Position numbers and translations under genes: made by a program
The notes under the pieces: model-generated
What the model was told of the DNA's origin: nothing
What the model saw: the letters and a program-made list of their open reading frames with translations, nothing else
Database searches by the model: none
Shown: one piece after another, positions 1 through 10,293 of the stretch
Position numbering within the stretch: position 1 is the stretch's first letter
How the letters are laid out: the number at the start of each line of letters is the position of its first letter
NCBI RefSeq assembly: GCF_016403105.1
Contig: NZ_CP046155.1
Coordinates: forward strand, 558,001 to 622,000
From: Leptolyngbya sp. BL0902
GTDB taxonomy: Bacteria; Cyanobacteriota; Cyanobacteriia; Phormidesmidales; Phormidesmidaceae
DNA length: 64,000 nt
Reading direction: 5' to 3'

Positions 1-303
1 TGGTGATTTGTAGGTGATGAACGAAAAAACGTTACATTTAGCACTGAAGTTCGTGGTTTTACTGGAATACTTCGATCTAGCTCTCCCCTCCCCACCCCGA
101 ATCTGCGGTGAGGTTTTTATTTTTTCATAACAGAAAAAATACCCTGGGGCTGGGCCCTGGTTGACTAACAAAACTTGCGAGAACCCATCGTGGTCGAAGG
201 GGCAGGAGCCCTGACCCCTAGGTGAATCCAAGGCTGTAGGGGCGTGGTTTTTGCGCCCGCCGCAGAATCTTTTGTCCGTTAGAACTGGGCCATTGGCAGG
301 GGG
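1..303. other. left-edge intergenic region
   Basis: No gene is recognisable here. A T-rich run at about 113-126 follows a C-rich/G-rich stretch (86-112) that could fold imperfectly. It may be a plus-strand terminator for a gene left of the window, but the stem needs bulges, so this is only a suggestion. No convincing minus-strand terminator for the copper ATPase was seen. Confidence 0.3.
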
Positions 304-2724
304 CTAAAGCCCCTTCCCTGAACGGCTTGATGGCTGAAAAGACCGTCGTAGCAGGAGTGAGTTAACCACCACCGTCACCGAGCTAAAGGCCATCAGACCT
401 CCAGCGGCAGCGGGGCTGAGGCTGGTGCCAAAGGAGGGAAGTAGCACTCCGGCGGCAAGGGGAATGGTGATGAGGTTGTAGGCAAAAGCCCAGGTTAGGT
501 TCTGACGAATTTTGCCGACGGTGGCGCGGCTCAGGTCGAGGGTTTCCAGCAGGCCAGAGAGGTGGTTGGCCATCAGAATGACGTCAGCGGTGTCTACGGC
601 GATGTCGGTGCTCGATTGCAGGCTGACCCCCACATCGGCCTGGGCGAGGGCAGGCGCATCGTTCAGGCCATCTCCCACCAGAGCAACGGTGTGGCCATCG
701 GCTTGAAGCGCTTGGAGGGCGGCTACTTTGGCCTGGGGCGAGGCTTCTGCCATCACCTGATCGGCGGGGAGATGCAGTTGGGCTGCAATGGCCTGGGCGA
801 CGGCGGATCGGTCGCCGCTGAGGAGGTAGACAGCGAGGCCCCGCTCTTGCAACTGCTGTACTACGGCAGCGGCTTCGGGACGCAGGGAGTCGGCGATGGC
901 CAGATAGCCCACCAAGGTTTGGCCTAGACCCAGATAGACCACCGTTTGGCCGTTTTGTTCTAAGGCTTCCACCGCTGCGAGAACGGACTCAGGGATCGTG
1001 ATGTCCTGCTGTTGCAGCCAGGTGGGATTGCCAAGAATGCAGGGGGTAGGAGTGCCTTGCCAGGTGACGGTCGCCACCACGCCAAGGCCCGGTTCGGTGA
1101 TGAAGTGATCGGCTGGAAGCAGCGGTAAAGCGTCGGCTTGGGCCGCCGCTTGAATCGCTACGGCCAGGGGATGCTGGGTGCCGCTTTCCACGGTGGCGGC
1201 GAGTTGCAGAATATCTGAAGGACTCCGACTGCTGACCAGGGCTTCGATGGCCGTGACCCTAGGTTGGCCCAGGGTGAGGGTTCCAGTTTTGTCAAAAACC
1301 ACGGTATCGACCTGGCCTAGGGCTTCGATTCTATCGCCGCCGCGAATCAGCAGACCTCGTTCGGCTCCTAGGCCCGCACCCACCAAAATGGCCGTCGGCG
1401 TGGCCAACCCCAAGGCACAGGGACAGGCTACCACCATCACCGCAATCGCTAACTTGAGACTCACCAGCACGGTGGAGGAGGTGGCGGTGATCGCGTGATC
1501 CATGGCGGCCATGCCGAGGGTGGCGGACATTACCTCAGGCCAGCGGGGAAGACCAATGAAGTACCAAAACAGGAAGGTTAACACCGCCAACGAAAGGACG
1601 CCGTAGGTGAAATAGCCGGAAATGTTGTCGGCTAACCGCTGGATGGGGGCCTTGCGGCTTTGAGCCGTGTCCACCAGATGAATCATCTGAGCGAGCAGGG
1701 TGTTTTGCCCCGTGCCCGTCACCTGAACGGCAATGGCTCCCGTCTGGTTGAGGGTGCCTGCGGCTACGCTGTCCCCCGGTTGTTTGAGGACAGGAATTGA
1801 TTCCCCAGTCAGCATGGCTTCGTCTACGGTGGATTGCCCCGCGACGATTACCCCATCGGCGGGGATTTTCTCCCCCGGTAGCACCTGCACCCATTCCCCT
1901 GGTTGCACATAGCTAGCCGGAACTTCTACCCCCGCTTGGGCCACCTCCGAGGTGCTAGGGTCAGCAATTAAGCGAGCCACACTGGGCTGAAGCTCCACCA
2001 GCGACCGCAGGGCATCCGCCGCCCGAAATCTGGCCCGCTGTTCGAGGGTGCGGCCCAGCAGAATAAAGCTCAGCAGCATGACGGGCTCATCAAAGAAACA
2101 CTCCCAGCCCAGCCCAGGAAAGGCCAGGGCCGCCAGACTGGCTAGGTAGGCACTGCCGCTACCTAGAGCTACTAGGGTGTTCATGGTGGGGGCCAGCCGC
2201 CGCAGCCCCTGCCAGCCGTCCACCACAATGTCTCGTGCAGGGCCGATCAGGGTTGCCGTTGCCAGTAGGCCATGGAACCACAAATCGCTAAAGATGGGGA
2301 CGGTGAACCAGCCGAAATGCTTGAGGTGGCCTAGGGTAGAAAGGCCCAGCAATCCGAGGGCGAGGGCAAGGCGCTGGCTTTGCTGCCGTTGTTCCTCTCG
2401 CTTGCGGTCTACCCAGGCTTTCAAATCATTGACGCCATCGCTGTCGATGGCGCGGGGGGTGGTGGGAAAGCCTGCCTCCGTCACCACCGCTGCTAGGTCG
2501 GCGGGGGTCAGCCGTCCCGATTCGGCCTCCACCACCGCCACCTCTGTCACCAGATTTACCGTGGCGGCCACCACGCCCTCCACCTGGGTCAGGCGCTTCT
2601 CCACCGTGCGCACACAGCCCGCACACATCATGCCCTGCACATTCAGCACTAGGGTATCGTGGGTGGCTGGGGCTGAGCTAGGGGATAAAGACCGTTCACG
2701 GGCGGACTGGGGAAGCACCGGCAT
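304..2724 (-). CDS. ctaA: copper-transporting P1B-type ATPase (CtaA-like)
   Basis: Heavy-metal P-type ATPase of 806 residues that moves Cu(I) across a membrane using ATP. An N-terminal heavy-metal-associated domain carries GMMCAGC (about residues 31-37). The CPC metal site in the membrane segment [13 protein letters not shown], the phosphorylation loop DKTGTLT and the hinge GDGLNDAP are all intact. Cyanobacteria have two such pumps: CtaA, linked to copper entry at the plasma membrane, and PacS, linked to loading thylakoid plastocyanin. The stretch [20 protein letters not shown] resembles CtaA rather than PacS, so I favour CtaA; substrate direction is inference. The start is an ATG with no obvious Shine-Dalgarno sequence, and length is normal for the family. 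It lies alone on the minus strand, 182 bp from the antiporter. Confidence 0.9.
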   Translation of the reverse strand: MPVLPQSARERSLSPSSAPATHDTLVLNVQGMMCAGCVRTVEKRLTQVEGVVAATVNLVTEVAVVEAESGRLTPADLAAVVTEAGFPTTPRAIDSDGVNDLKAWVDRKREEQRQQSQRLALALGLLGLSTLGHLKHFGWFTVPIFSDLWFHGLLATATLIGPARDIVVDGWQGLRRLAPTMNTLVALGSGSAYLASLAALAFPGLGWECFFDEPVMLLSFILLGRTLEQRARFRAADALRSLVELQPSVARLIADPSTSEVAQAGVEVPASYVQPGEWVQVLPGEKIPADGVIVAGQSTVDEAMLTGESIPVLKQPGDSVAAGTLNQTGAIAVQVTGTGQNTLLAQMIHLVDTAQSRKAPIQRLADNISGYFTYGVLSLAVLTFLFWYFIGLPRWPEVMSATLGMAAMDHAITATSSTVLVSLKLAIAVMVVACPCALGLATPTAILVGAGLGAERGLLIRGGDRIEALGQVDTVVFDKTGTLTLGQPRVTAIEALVSSRSPSDILQLAATVESGTQHPLAVAIQAAAQADALPLLPADHFITEPGLGVVATVTWQGTPTPCILGNPTWLQQQDITIPESVLAAVEALEQNGQTVVYLGLGQTLVGYLAIADSLRPEAAAVVQQLQERGLAVYLLSGDRSAVAQAIAAQLHLPADQVMAEASPQAKVAALQALQADGHTVALVGDGLNDAPALAQADVGVSLQSSTDIAVDTADVILMANHLSGLLETLDLSRATVGKIRQNLTWAFAYNLITIPLAAGVLLPSFGTSLSPAAAGGLMAFSSVTVVVNSLLLRRSFQPSSRSGKGL

Positions 2725-2906
2725 AGGAGTCGTAGGAAACCGTAGAAGGACAGGAAGAAAGCCGATTCCAGCCTAGCAGGCCCGTTTGGGAATATCACGC
2801 TGAAAGATCACGTCTGGGTTCCCCGTGGATGGTCGCCGCCCCAGCCACCGCCCCTGGTGGTAGGCGCTTCGGCGGCTGGGCTGGATGGGTGCGACAGGGC
2901 CGCTGA

Positions 2907-4988
2907 TTAGGGAAAATTGACCACCATAATATTGGTGTCCCAGTTGGCCTGACTAACCGCTTCGGGTTCGCGGCCCATGGCGGGTTGCCCAACGTTGTAG
3001 GTGCTGGCAATCAAAATTAGGAGGGTATTGGGCTGAACCACATCGGAAATGCGGCGCACGGTATTGCCCTGAACTGGCTCTACCGCAACCTCCTGGTTTT
3101 TTAAAAACTGGGTCAGCTCACGATCTCGGTTTGACCCAATCGTGATCTGGAGCACTTTGAGGGAGGCTTTCAACTCCTCAGCGATGGCCTGGGCCACTTG
3201 CAGAGTAACTTTGATCTGGCCTAGGTTTTCCTGCTGTCCGGTAATGGCTAACAGAACTTCCTCGGTATTTTCAATGGGTTGAGGAAAACGACTGATGAGG
3301 ACTGGAATTTGCGCTAGGCGAACGATATTATCCAGCACGCTGCCAAAGAAGTTTTCTTGATAGTTGGAATAGCCCTTCCAGCCACAGATGAGTAAGTCTG
3401 CATCGCGCTCTTGGCTGGTTCTCAAAATGCCCCAGTCTACCGAGTCATCAATGCGGCCAATGGACTCCACCGGAATAGCGGCGGCGTGGGCAATGGTTTC
3501 TGCCGTTTCTAACAGCCGCCGCTGCTGGGTTTTGGCCGCATCAGTAATGGGTTGATTGCGGTCAGGCAGCACATGTAAGGGCAGCAATGTTCCCTTCACC
3601 CGCTTGGTCAAAATAATGGCTAGTTGCAGCAGGTTATCCTCGGTGCTGGGGTTGGCAACAGGTATCAGAATCCGTTTTCCAAGGGTAATCTCTGAGGCTT
3701 CACCGATTTTTGGGGTAGTCGATTGATCAGACTGGGATGGATTGCCTAATTGAGTGCCCCACCGTGCGACCACCCAGGGCGACAACACACAACTCACCAG
3801 AATCATCACAACGATGGCGTTGACCACTACCTCATCGACCAGACCAATATTAAACGCAATAGTAATAGCCGCCAAGGTGGACGCGGCCTGGGCCATGGAG
3901 AGCCCAAACATCACCATGGTGCTAGGAAAACGCCAGCCAAACCAGCGAGCAGATACCCAAGCCGCCAAAAATTTGCTGACTAATTCTGTTAGGACAATAA
4001 TTGTGACCAGTAGCAGCGATTCGGGCTGGCGAATCAGAATAAAAGGATCCACCAGCATTCCCACAGAAATGAGGAAGATCGGGACGAATAAGGTGTTGCC
4101 AATAAACTGCACCCGATTCATCAGTGGACTGAGTCGCGGAATGATTTGGGTAATCGCAACTCCAGCCAAAAAAGCTCCGACAATCGGCTCAATTTCAATC
4201 AGGCTCGCCAGATAGGAGGCTACAAAGAGCGCTGCTAAAACAAAGGTGAACTCTGCTCCTTCATCATGGCCAAATTTCTTGAAGAACCAGCGCCCTAATT
4301 TGGGCACTCCCCAGAGGACGGCAACGGTATAGATGGTCAAGGCTGGAATCAAAAATAGCCAAAATCCTAGGGTTAAATCGCCCTCATCTGCCTTGATCAC
4401 CACCGCTAACACCAATAGGGCTAGGATGTTGGTAATGAGAGTTGCGCCTAGGGTGGCGGTGGTAGAGGGATGGCGCATAATGCCTAGCTTGTTGAGCACA
4501 GGCAGGGCTACCAGGGTGTGGGAAGCAAAGCAGGAGGCGACCAATACTGCTGCCCAAAAGCCATAGCCTAGGACTAGCGTCACAATAGTGCCCAGCACCA
4601 TCGGCACGGTAAAGGTAGCAAAGCCAAAAATAATGGGTTTGTCAGCATCATTTTTGAGGTCGTCGAGGCTGGTTTCTAAGCCACCCAAAAACATCAGAAA
4701 CAGCAGCCCTACTGTGCCCAGCAGAATGATGGTATCGTCCCGTTCTAGGATGCCGAGCCCGTGGGGGCCAATGACCACCCCAGCCAAAATTAGGCCGATG
4801 ATGCCCGGTAGTTTTAGCCGTTCTACAATCAGCGGCGCAACCAGCATCACCGCTAGGATTGTCAAAAAGACGGCTACGGGGTCAGTCACGGGTTCTGCAA
4901 ACAACTGGGCTAGGACAGAGGCCCCCAACCCTAGGGGCTCTGCCCAGCCCATTTCCAGGGGAGTTACTCCCGACACCATTGCACCCAT
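2907..4988 (-). CDS. CPA2-type cation:proton antiporter with C-terminal universal-stress domains
   Basis: Membrane antiporter of 693 residues. Residues about 35-415 form a Na+/H+ exchanger (KefB/NhaS-like) domain with roughly 11-12 hydrophobic segments, beginning around FLTILAVMLVAPLIVERLKL and including the glycine-rich IIGLILAGVVIGPHGLG. After a short linker, residues about 433-693 hold two universal-stress-protein-like halves, the first starting GKRILIPVANPSTEDNLLQL. The fusion of a CPA2 antiporter with cytoplasmic USP modules is common in cyanobacteria and is thought to sense nucleotide or stress state. The ion (Na+ or K+) cannot be read from sequence. The ATG start is preceded by AGGGAG about 10 bp upstream. 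A likely single-gene unit. Confidence 0.88.
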   Translation of the reverse strand: MGAMVSGVTPLEMGWAEPLGLGASVLAQLFAEPVTDPVAVFLTILAVMLVAPLIVERLKLPGIIGLILAGVVIGPHGLGILERDDTIILLGTVGLLFLMFLGGLETSLDDLKNDADKPIIFGFATFTVPMVLGTIVTLVLGYGFWAAVLVASCFASHTLVALPVLNKLGIMRHPSTTATLGATLITNILALLVLAVVIKADEGDLTLGFWLFLIPALTIYTVAVLWGVPKLGRWFFKKFGHDEGAEFTFVLAALFVASYLASLIEIEPIVGAFLAGVAITQIIPRLSPLMNRVQFIGNTLFVPIFLISVGMLVDPFILIRQPESLLLVTIIVLTELVSKFLAAWVSARWFGWRFPSTMVMFGLSMAQAASTLAAITIAFNIGLVDEVVVNAIVVMILVSCVLSPWVVARWGTQLGNPSQSDQSTTPKIGEASEITLGKRILIPVANPSTEDNLLQLAIILTKRVKGTLLPLHVLPDRNQPITDAAKTQQRRLLETAETIAHAAAIPVESIGRIDDSVDWGILRTSQERDADLLICGWKGYSNYQENFFGSVLDNIVRLAQIPVLISRFPQPIENTEEVLLAITGQQENLGQIKVTLQVAQAIAEELKASLKVLQITIGSNRDRELTQFLKNQEVAVEPVQGNTVRRISDVVQPNTLLILIASTYNVGQPAMGREPEAVSQANWDTNIMVVNFP

Positions 4989-5295
4989 GTCTTGTTCTCC
5001 CTTGGCCTAGCGATGCTTCAGCCTAGCAATGTTTTCACCATTTCCCATGGCTCCTATCAATCTACCTGGGGAAACCACGTTTGGGAAATCTACCTTGAGA
5101 CGCAGCCTACGGAGGGCACGCTTGGCCAGCGTCCTGCCGATTGGGGCTAGAACACGGGGTTAGGACACGGAGTTAGGACATGAATTTGGGTGGTTATCAA
5201 AGGATGGGAACTGGCAGTCAGATCTATACCTAAGCGCCCAGTCCAAGGATTGTGATAAGGATGGTGAGCCCAGAACGAGCCGATGCATCTTGCGT
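4989..5295. other. intergenic, no gene seen
   Basis: About 307 bp between the antiporter start and the CHAD gene stop, both on the minus strand. It should hold the antiporter promoter. I see no conserved ORF, RNA or clear terminator. Confidence 0.35.
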
Positions 5296-6285
5296 TTACC
5301 TCACGGGGAGAGCTGCTGGGGCGACGGCCCGGGGCTGGCGGCCTGGTTGCAGCAGAGTGAGGCGCAAGTCTTGACGAACGACGGCATCGAGGTAGTGCTT
5401 TTGATCGATTTGCCACTGTTGCCAAGACTGATGGCGGCTTTGGGCCAGAAGATTCCTCAGAGTAGGCATTGGGTGGCTGGCCTCAGCATGGGCTTGGGCA
5501 ATGAATTGCGCTAGCACTGCGCTATCCTGGAGAGCCCCCAGGGTATCCTGCATAGTGCTGAAGCGTTCTAGGTCAGCCTCCAGGAGATCCCCATAAAGAG
5601 GGGCCACCACCCGCAGTTGGTAGCGCACCCGCTTGATTTGCTTCCGCAGACTGTGGAGGAGATAGCCCTGTTCCGCAATTAAGCTATCGGCGGCTGCAAG
5701 GCTGAGGTGGGTCTGGATCGTAGGGCGGTGGGCCACCACTTGGGCTCCCACCCACCAGCCGGGATGGAGCCACAGATCACCCATGAGCGGCAGCACCACA
5801 TCGGGCACCACCGCTGCCGCCGAGCACTGCCCCAGGGGGCGGTAGGTGGGCGTCTGTACCCAGGCTCGGAGGGCCTGCGTTATGGTGCGATAGGATTTAC
5901 CCGTCAGGAGTTGCTTCACGTCCCTATAGGCACGCTGACGAGCCTGGGCCAAATGATCGATCACCGCGAGTAGGGCAACCTGTTCCCCCTTAGGTAGGCG
6001 GGGAAGATACTGGTTCCGCAGCGTGTCACCAATGACATCTAGGTCTCGCAGTTGCCCCAGCCGCCGCCCAATCTTGGCAACCTTGGGCTCTCTTGCTGCC
6101 TTCGGTAGATCAATACCCGCTTCAAACACCTGGAGGGCAGTGCGTAGTCGCCGAAGCCCGACCCGCATTTGGTGTAGGTCTTCGGGGTCGGTGTCTGCTA
6201 GCACCGCTGCTTCATAGCCTGTGGCCTGCTTCAAATACTTGGCAATGGCACCCTGCGCCAGCGCCCCAAAGGTTGGGCTGATCAT
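5296..6285 (-). CDS. CHAD domain-containing protein
   Basis: A 329-residue CHAD protein, an all-helical fold rich in conserved His, Arg and Lys that binds inorganic polyphosphate in characterised members. The first CHAD half begins near ADTDPEDLHQMRVGLRRLRT (about residues 30-50). The second carries LLHSLRKQIKRVRYQLRV, with the conserved R/K-rich helix. The reading frame stays open 97 codons further upstream, but the ATG at 6285 is chosen because GGGAGG lies directly before it (GGGAGGGAAAATG) and the upstream extension is low-quality sequence without family similarity. No CYTH domain is fused. The C-terminal 25 residues are arginine- and proline-rich. Role in polyphosphate binding or granules is inferred from the family. 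Confidence 0.82.
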   Translation of the reverse strand: MISPTFGALAQGAIAKYLKQATGYEAAVLADTDPEDLHQMRVGLRRLRTALQVFEAGIDLPKAAREPKVAKIGRRLGQLRDLDVIGDTLRNQYLPRLPKGEQVALLAVIDHLAQARQRAYRDVKQLLTGKSYRTITQALRAWVQTPTYRPLGQCSAAAVVPDVVLPLMGDLWLHPGWWVGAQVVAHRPTIQTHLSLAAADSLIAEQGYLLHSLRKQIKRVRYQLRVVAPLYGDLLEADLERFSTMQDTLGALQDSAVLAQFIAQAHAEASHPMPTLRNLLAQSRHQSWQQWQIDQKHYLDAVVRQDLRLTLLQPGRQPRAVAPAALPVR

Positions 6286-6416
6286 TTTCCCTCCCTGAGC
6301 AACCTCTTTGATCTTAGCCCTGGCCCCTGGGCGCAGGGGTAAACCCTGGTGTTTTGTAACCTTTGTTGCCGTGGCTAGGCCGAGATCAGCGCCACCATTA
6401 GCTTCCCCAACGATGA

Positions 6417-6773
6417 CTAGTCCTCTGGGGGCGGATGAAAGCGGGAATGGAGGTGATCGGTCACGGGCTGCCCTTGGCCCAGGTGCTGACTCACAATGGT
6501 GTCTACATCCCCAGGGCGCAACCGACAATACCAGGTATCGTCGGGCAAAATATGGACAGTTGGCCCTGAGCTGCACTGCCCCATACAGCCGCTAGCCGTC
6601 ACCAGAATGTGAGCCGAGCGGTGGGCCTGAAATGCCGCCAGTACCGCCGCCCCCTGGTGGCGCAGGCAGGTGCGATGTTGGCAAACCTGCACGAGCCAAC
6701 GCTGGGGCCGATGGGTTGGCCCTAGCGCTGGAGAGGGAGGGTCGCTAGGTGAGGGGACGTCGGACACGGGCAT
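6417..6773 (-). CDS. thioredoxin-like [2Fe-2S] ferredoxin family protein
   Basis: Small protein of about 118 residues with the thioredoxin-fold [2Fe-2S] ferredoxin pattern: VQVCQHRTC near residue 25, then GCMGQC about 45 residues later, followed by a short C-terminal strand/helix (TWYCRLRPGDVDTIVSQHL). The four main cysteines probably hold one 2Fe-2S cluster. Cyanobacterial homologues are short, cytoplasmic and of unknown partner. The frame is open to a TTG at 6803, but the first ATG is at 6773 and is preferred. The gene lies 38 bp after the stop of the secreted-protein gene at 6812, so the two may share a transcript. Confidence 0.75.
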   Translation of the reverse strand: MPVSDVPSPSDPPSPALGPTHRPQRWLVQVCQHRTCLRHQGAAVLAAFQAHRSAHILVTASGCMGQCSSGPTVHILPDDTWYCRLRPGDVDTIVSQHLGQGQPVTDHLHSRFHPPPED

Positions 6774-6811
6774 CGCGTACAGGACAGGATTAGGTGCAGG
6801 CAACGGATGGC

Positions 6812-7594
6812 CTAGGGTGCGGTGGATACCTCCGCCGCCACCGGAATAGCAGCCTGGGGCGTCGATGGATCGGCAGGTTGGTCAGCGATGGGGCTCGATG
6901 GCTGAGACTGCATCGCCTGCTGAAGTTGAACAATGCGAAGGGTCTCTACAGTGACCAGGCACTGGGGCGTCGGCGCGGCCTGATGGGTATCACAGGCGTA
7001 GAGGCCGATCATGCGGGCAGAGTAGCCATTGTTTTGAAAAAACCGTAGATGGTAGCCAAATTCCTGGGCTGCATTACCAAACTGGGTGAGCACACCGTAG
7101 CGCTGGGGCATAGACAAAGCCCGCCAAAACTGGCTATTGATCATCACATCCACCACCCGTACATCAGAGTTGTGGATGGTGTAGGACACCCAAGCATCCA
7201 CCAAGCGATGGCGTCCGAGCTGCGGCGGAAGCGAGTCCCTGGTCCACCAAAGGCTAGGCAGGGTCATGGTTTCCGCCGAGGGAGAGGTATGATCCAGGCG
7301 CGATCCGGGCTCAATTTGTTCTGTAAACCGCTCACTTTCAGATCGGCTGTTGGTGGGCATGGTCAGGATTTGACACACATCCTGGGCAAAACTGGTAGAC
7401 AGGGTAGGCAGCGCCCCCGACAAGGCCGCATGACTACCAGGATCGAGGCTGCACAGATCGTTAGCCCAAGCCGCTTCAGGGGCGAGGGCGAGGCCACTCA
7501 ACCCTGCCAGGACGATTCCCAGACTCCACCGTCCCCAGCGCTTTGGCCCCCTAGGATGGGGTGACACTGGCACAACTGGACTCGTAGGGTTCAT
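6812..7594 (-). CDS. secreted protein of unknown function
   Basis: A 260-residue protein with a clear export signal: basic PHPRGPKRWGRWS, hydrophobic LGIVLAGLSGLALAPEA, then AWAND as a likely signal-peptidase site near residue 43. The mature part contains four cysteines (DLCSLDP, DVCQIL, YACDTH, QCLVT), perhaps two disulfides, and a core around VVDVMINSQFWRALSMPQRY. The tail is Ala/Pro-rich. No family with known function is recognised; it looks like a cyanobacterial conserved exported protein. The ATG at 7594 is chosen because AAGAGG sits 7 bp upstream; the longer frame to 7741 would overlap the preceding gene and lacks a signal. It starts 14 bp after the radical SAM gene, so co-transcription is likely. 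Confidence 0.65.
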   Translation of the reverse strand: MNPTSPVVPVSPHPRGPKRWGRWSLGIVLAGLSGLALAPEAAWANDLCSLDPGSHAALSGALPTLSTSFAQDVCQILTMPTNSRSESERFTEQIEPGSRLDHTSPSAETMTLPSLWWTRDSLPPQLGRHRLVDAWVSYTIHNSDVRVVDVMINSQFWRALSMPQRYGVLTQFGNAAQEFGYHLRFFQNNGYSARMIGLYACDTHQAAPTPQCLVTVETLRIVQLQQAMQSQPSSPIADQPADPSTPQAAIPVAAEVSTAP

Positions 7595-7608
7595 GGTAGC
7601 CTCTTGCC

Positions 7609-10293
7609 CTAGGGCGTTGATCCATCCGCTAAATAAAGGTGAGAACGGTGCTTGTGGCGAAGCTGTAAAGAATGCCCAGCAGCCTGTTCCACCATCCAGA
7701 GGACTTGCTCTGGACGCAGTAAGTTCCCATCGTTGCGGCAACTGCCCACCACGCGGATGAGGGCTTCACCAGGTTCCACTTTCAATTCTGGCACTGCGGA
7801 TAGGGCACTGTCATCGGTAGCGAGGCTCAAGTCATAGAGCTGTTCCCGCAGGTTCACTTGCTGGATTTTGCCGGATTTCGTAGTTTTCTCCCACAGAATT
7901 TCCGTCTGGCCAAGCACCTGATTCACCCACGCTTGCCAGTCGGGCTCGGTGTCGGCGGGATTTTCTAGGCCCACCCGCAGGTAGTATTCCGCCTGCTCCA
8001 GCAATTTGGTGGCGGCAGGGCTGTCGATGGGCACTTCTTCCACGCCATAAAGGGGAATTTCCAGCGGCAGCTGCTCGGTGAGGCGCTGCAAAAATTCCTG
8101 GGGATCCATGGGGGCTTTCAGTTCAAAGTCCACCACTTCGCCGCTGCTGGTGGCTCCCAAGGGTAGGGCATTGGCGGGGGAAAGCCTTGGGCCGGGGTGG
8201 AATCCGCCCGTGAAGGAAATCGGCAAGCTGGCCCGTCGCAGGGCTCGATCAAACAGGCGCACTAGGTCTAAATGGCCCATCAGCGCCATGGTACCGAGTT
8301 TGCCCAGGGTGACTCGTAGCCGTTGCACCCGCTCCGAATCCGGCTTGCCATGACCCACAAAGGCAGGAATCGGCGGCGGCGGTACGACAACGTTATGGCC
8401 AAAGTCTGGCCCACACACCCCGCAATGGGAGCAACCCTCGAAGGAACAATCCGGCACGGTGGCGGCTTCTAGGGCGCGGAGCAAGTCTTGCTTCAGCCAT
8501 TCTTTGTCGATGCCCGTATCCAAATGATCCCAGGGCAAAGCAGCGTCCAAATTGGCGTGGGGAGTCTCACCCTCCGCCGCCATCACGTTCCATTCGCCCT
8601 GGGCAATTTGGCGATATTTCCAGGTCAGGCCCGCTTCCTCGATGGCCTGCGCCCAGGCGTTGAAGGCGTTGTCCAGGCTTTCCCACCAGGAATCCATGCC
8701 CGCCCCCAGTTCCCAGGCGCGGCGCACCACGGCAGAGAGGGAGCGGTCGCCCCGGCCCACAAAGTCTTCCATCGCTGAGATCCGCACGTCGGTAAAGTTC
8801 ACCTTGGCCCAGCGCATGGTGTGGAACTCGGCCCGCAGTAGCCCTTGCTTGCGCTTAAATTCTTCTGTGGAAACCGTGTGCCACTGGAAGGGCGTGTGGG
8901 GTTTGGGGGTGAAGTTGGAGATGGTGATATTAAAGGACAGCGGCTTGCGACCCTTGATGTAGCAGGTTTGCCGCAGCCAGCGCACCGTTTCGGCAATGCC
9001 AATCACGTCGGCGTCGGTTTCGCCGGGAAGGCCGATCATGAAGTAGAGCTTCACCTTGTCCCAACCCTGTTCGTGGGCGGTTTTGACCCCCTGGAGCAGT
9101 TCTTCGTTGGTCAGCCCCTTGTTGATGATGTCTCGCATCCGCTGGGTGCCCGCTTCGGGGGCAAAAGTTAGCCCCGTCAGGCGCGTACCACCGACGATGT
9201 TGGCGATGTTTTCGTCAAAGCGATCCACCCGCTGGCTGGGCAGGGAGAGGGAAATGTTCTCATCCTTGAGGCGGTTTTTCACCTCCACCCCCACCGCTGG
9301 CAGGGCGAGGTAGTCCGAGCAGCTTAGGGACAGCAGGGAAAACTCGTTGTAGCCCGTCTTCCGCATCCCGGTTTCGATGGCGTCGATCACCGCCTCCGGC
9401 TCCACATCCCGCGCCGGACGGGTGAGCATCCCCGGCTGGCAGAACCGACAGCCCCGCGTGCAACCGCGCCGAATTTCGATGGTCAGACGGTCGTGGACGG
9501 TTTCCACGTAGGGCACCAACCCCATGGCGTAGGCCGGAATCGGGGTAGCCACCCGCCGCAGAATTCGCTTCGGCACATCGGGCCGATTGGGATGCACCGA
9601 GCCATCTTCGGCCATGTTATAGAACCGAGGCACATAGACCCCCGGCACCTGGGCTAGATCTAGGAGTAAGTCCTCCCGACTGAGGCCCGCCGCCTTGCCT
9701 TCTTCGATCACCAGGCCAATTTCTGGCAGCAGTTCTTCACCATCCCCCAGGGCCACAAAGTCAAAGAAATCGGCGTAGGGTTCCGGGTTGGAAGTTGCCG
9801 TTTGCCCCCCCGCAAAAATCAGCGGCCAGGAGCCGTCCTCGGTGTTAAACGCTCCCGCACTGTCCCGCTCTCGCCAAGTCAGGGGAACACCCGCCAGGGA
9901 CAGCATTTCGAGAATATTCGTCGCCCCCAGCTCGTAGCTGAGGCTGAAGCCCAGAATGTCAAAATCCGTCAGGTTGCGCCGAGATTCCACCGCAAACAGG
10001 GGCGTTTCGGTTTCTTTCAGCTTCGCGGCCAAATCCGCAGCGGGCAGGTAGGCGCGGTCACACAGTTGCCGGGGCTGGGTATTGAGAATGCTGTAAAGGA
10101 TAATGTGCCCCAGGTTGGAGGCACCGACCTCGTAAATTTCGGGATAGGTCAGCACCCAGCGCACCGCCGCCTGATCCCAGGGTTTATGCACCGCCCCCAG
10201 TTCGTTGCCCAAGTAGCGAGCGGGTTTGTTAATGTCCGGGGTAAGCAGGGTATCAACGGCAACGGGCACAGCGGGCACTCCAGATTGCGGCAC
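7609..10293 (-). CDS. TIGR03960-type B12-binding-like radical SAM protein fused to DUF2344
   Basis: An 894-residue fusion. Residues about 40-230 resemble a B12-binding-like domain (ILGFSLSYELGATNILEMLS) but lack the DxHxxG cobalamin motif. Residues about 260-520 are a radical SAM domain with the cluster motif in RRGCTRGCRFCQ (CxxxCxxC). A small cysteine-rich segment (CSFEGCSHCGVC) follows near residue 620, and the C-terminal about 220 residues match DUF2344 (LRVTLGKLGTMALMGHLDLV). In many bacteria the two halves are separate genes; the fusion is usual in cyanobacteria. The reaction is unknown; an RNA-related role has been guessed for the family because of its neighbours elsewhere. The start codon is GTG, with no Shine-Dalgarno sequence; a 7-bp inverted repeat touches it. 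Confidence 0.85.
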   Translation of the reverse strand: MPQSGVPAVPVAVDTLLTPDINKPARYLGNELGAVHKPWDQAAVRWVLTYPEIYEVGASNLGHIILYSILNTQPRQLCDRAYLPAADLAAKLKETETPLFAVESRRNLTDFDILGFSLSYELGATNILEMLSLAGVPLTWRERDSAGAFNTEDGSWPLIFAGGQTATSNPEPYADFFDFVALGDGEELLPEIGLVIEEGKAAGLSREDLLLDLAQVPGVYVPRFYNMAEDGSVHPNRPDVPKRILRRVATPIPAYAMGLVPYVETVHDRLTIEIRRGCTRGCRFCQPGMLTRPARDVEPEAVIDAIETGMRKTGYNEFSLLSLSCSDYLALPAVGVEVKNRLKDENISLSLPSQRVDRFDENIANIVGGTRLTGLTFAPEAGTQRMRDIINKGLTNEELLQGVKTAHEQGWDKVKLYFMIGLPGETDADVIGIAETVRWLRQTCYIKGRKPLSFNITISNFTPKPHTPFQWHTVSTEEFKRKQGLLRAEFHTMRWAKVNFTDVRISAMEDFVGRGDRSLSAVVRRAWELGAGMDSWWESLDNAFNAWAQAIEEAGLTWKYRQIAQGEWNVMAAEGETPHANLDAALPWDHLDTGIDKEWLKQDLLRALEAATVPDCSFEGCSHCGVCGPDFGHNVVVPPPPIPAFVGHGKPDSERVQRLRVTLGKLGTMALMGHLDLVRLFDRALRRASLPISFTGGFHPGPRLSPANALPLGATSSGEVVDFELKAPMDPQEFLQRLTEQLPLEIPLYGVEEVPIDSPAATKLLEQAEYYLRVGLENPADTEPDWQAWVNQVLGQTEILWEKTTKSGKIQQVNLREQLYDLSLATDDSALSAVPELKVEPGEALIRVVGSCRNDGNLLRPEQVLWMVEQAAGHSLQLRHKHRSHLYLADGSTP

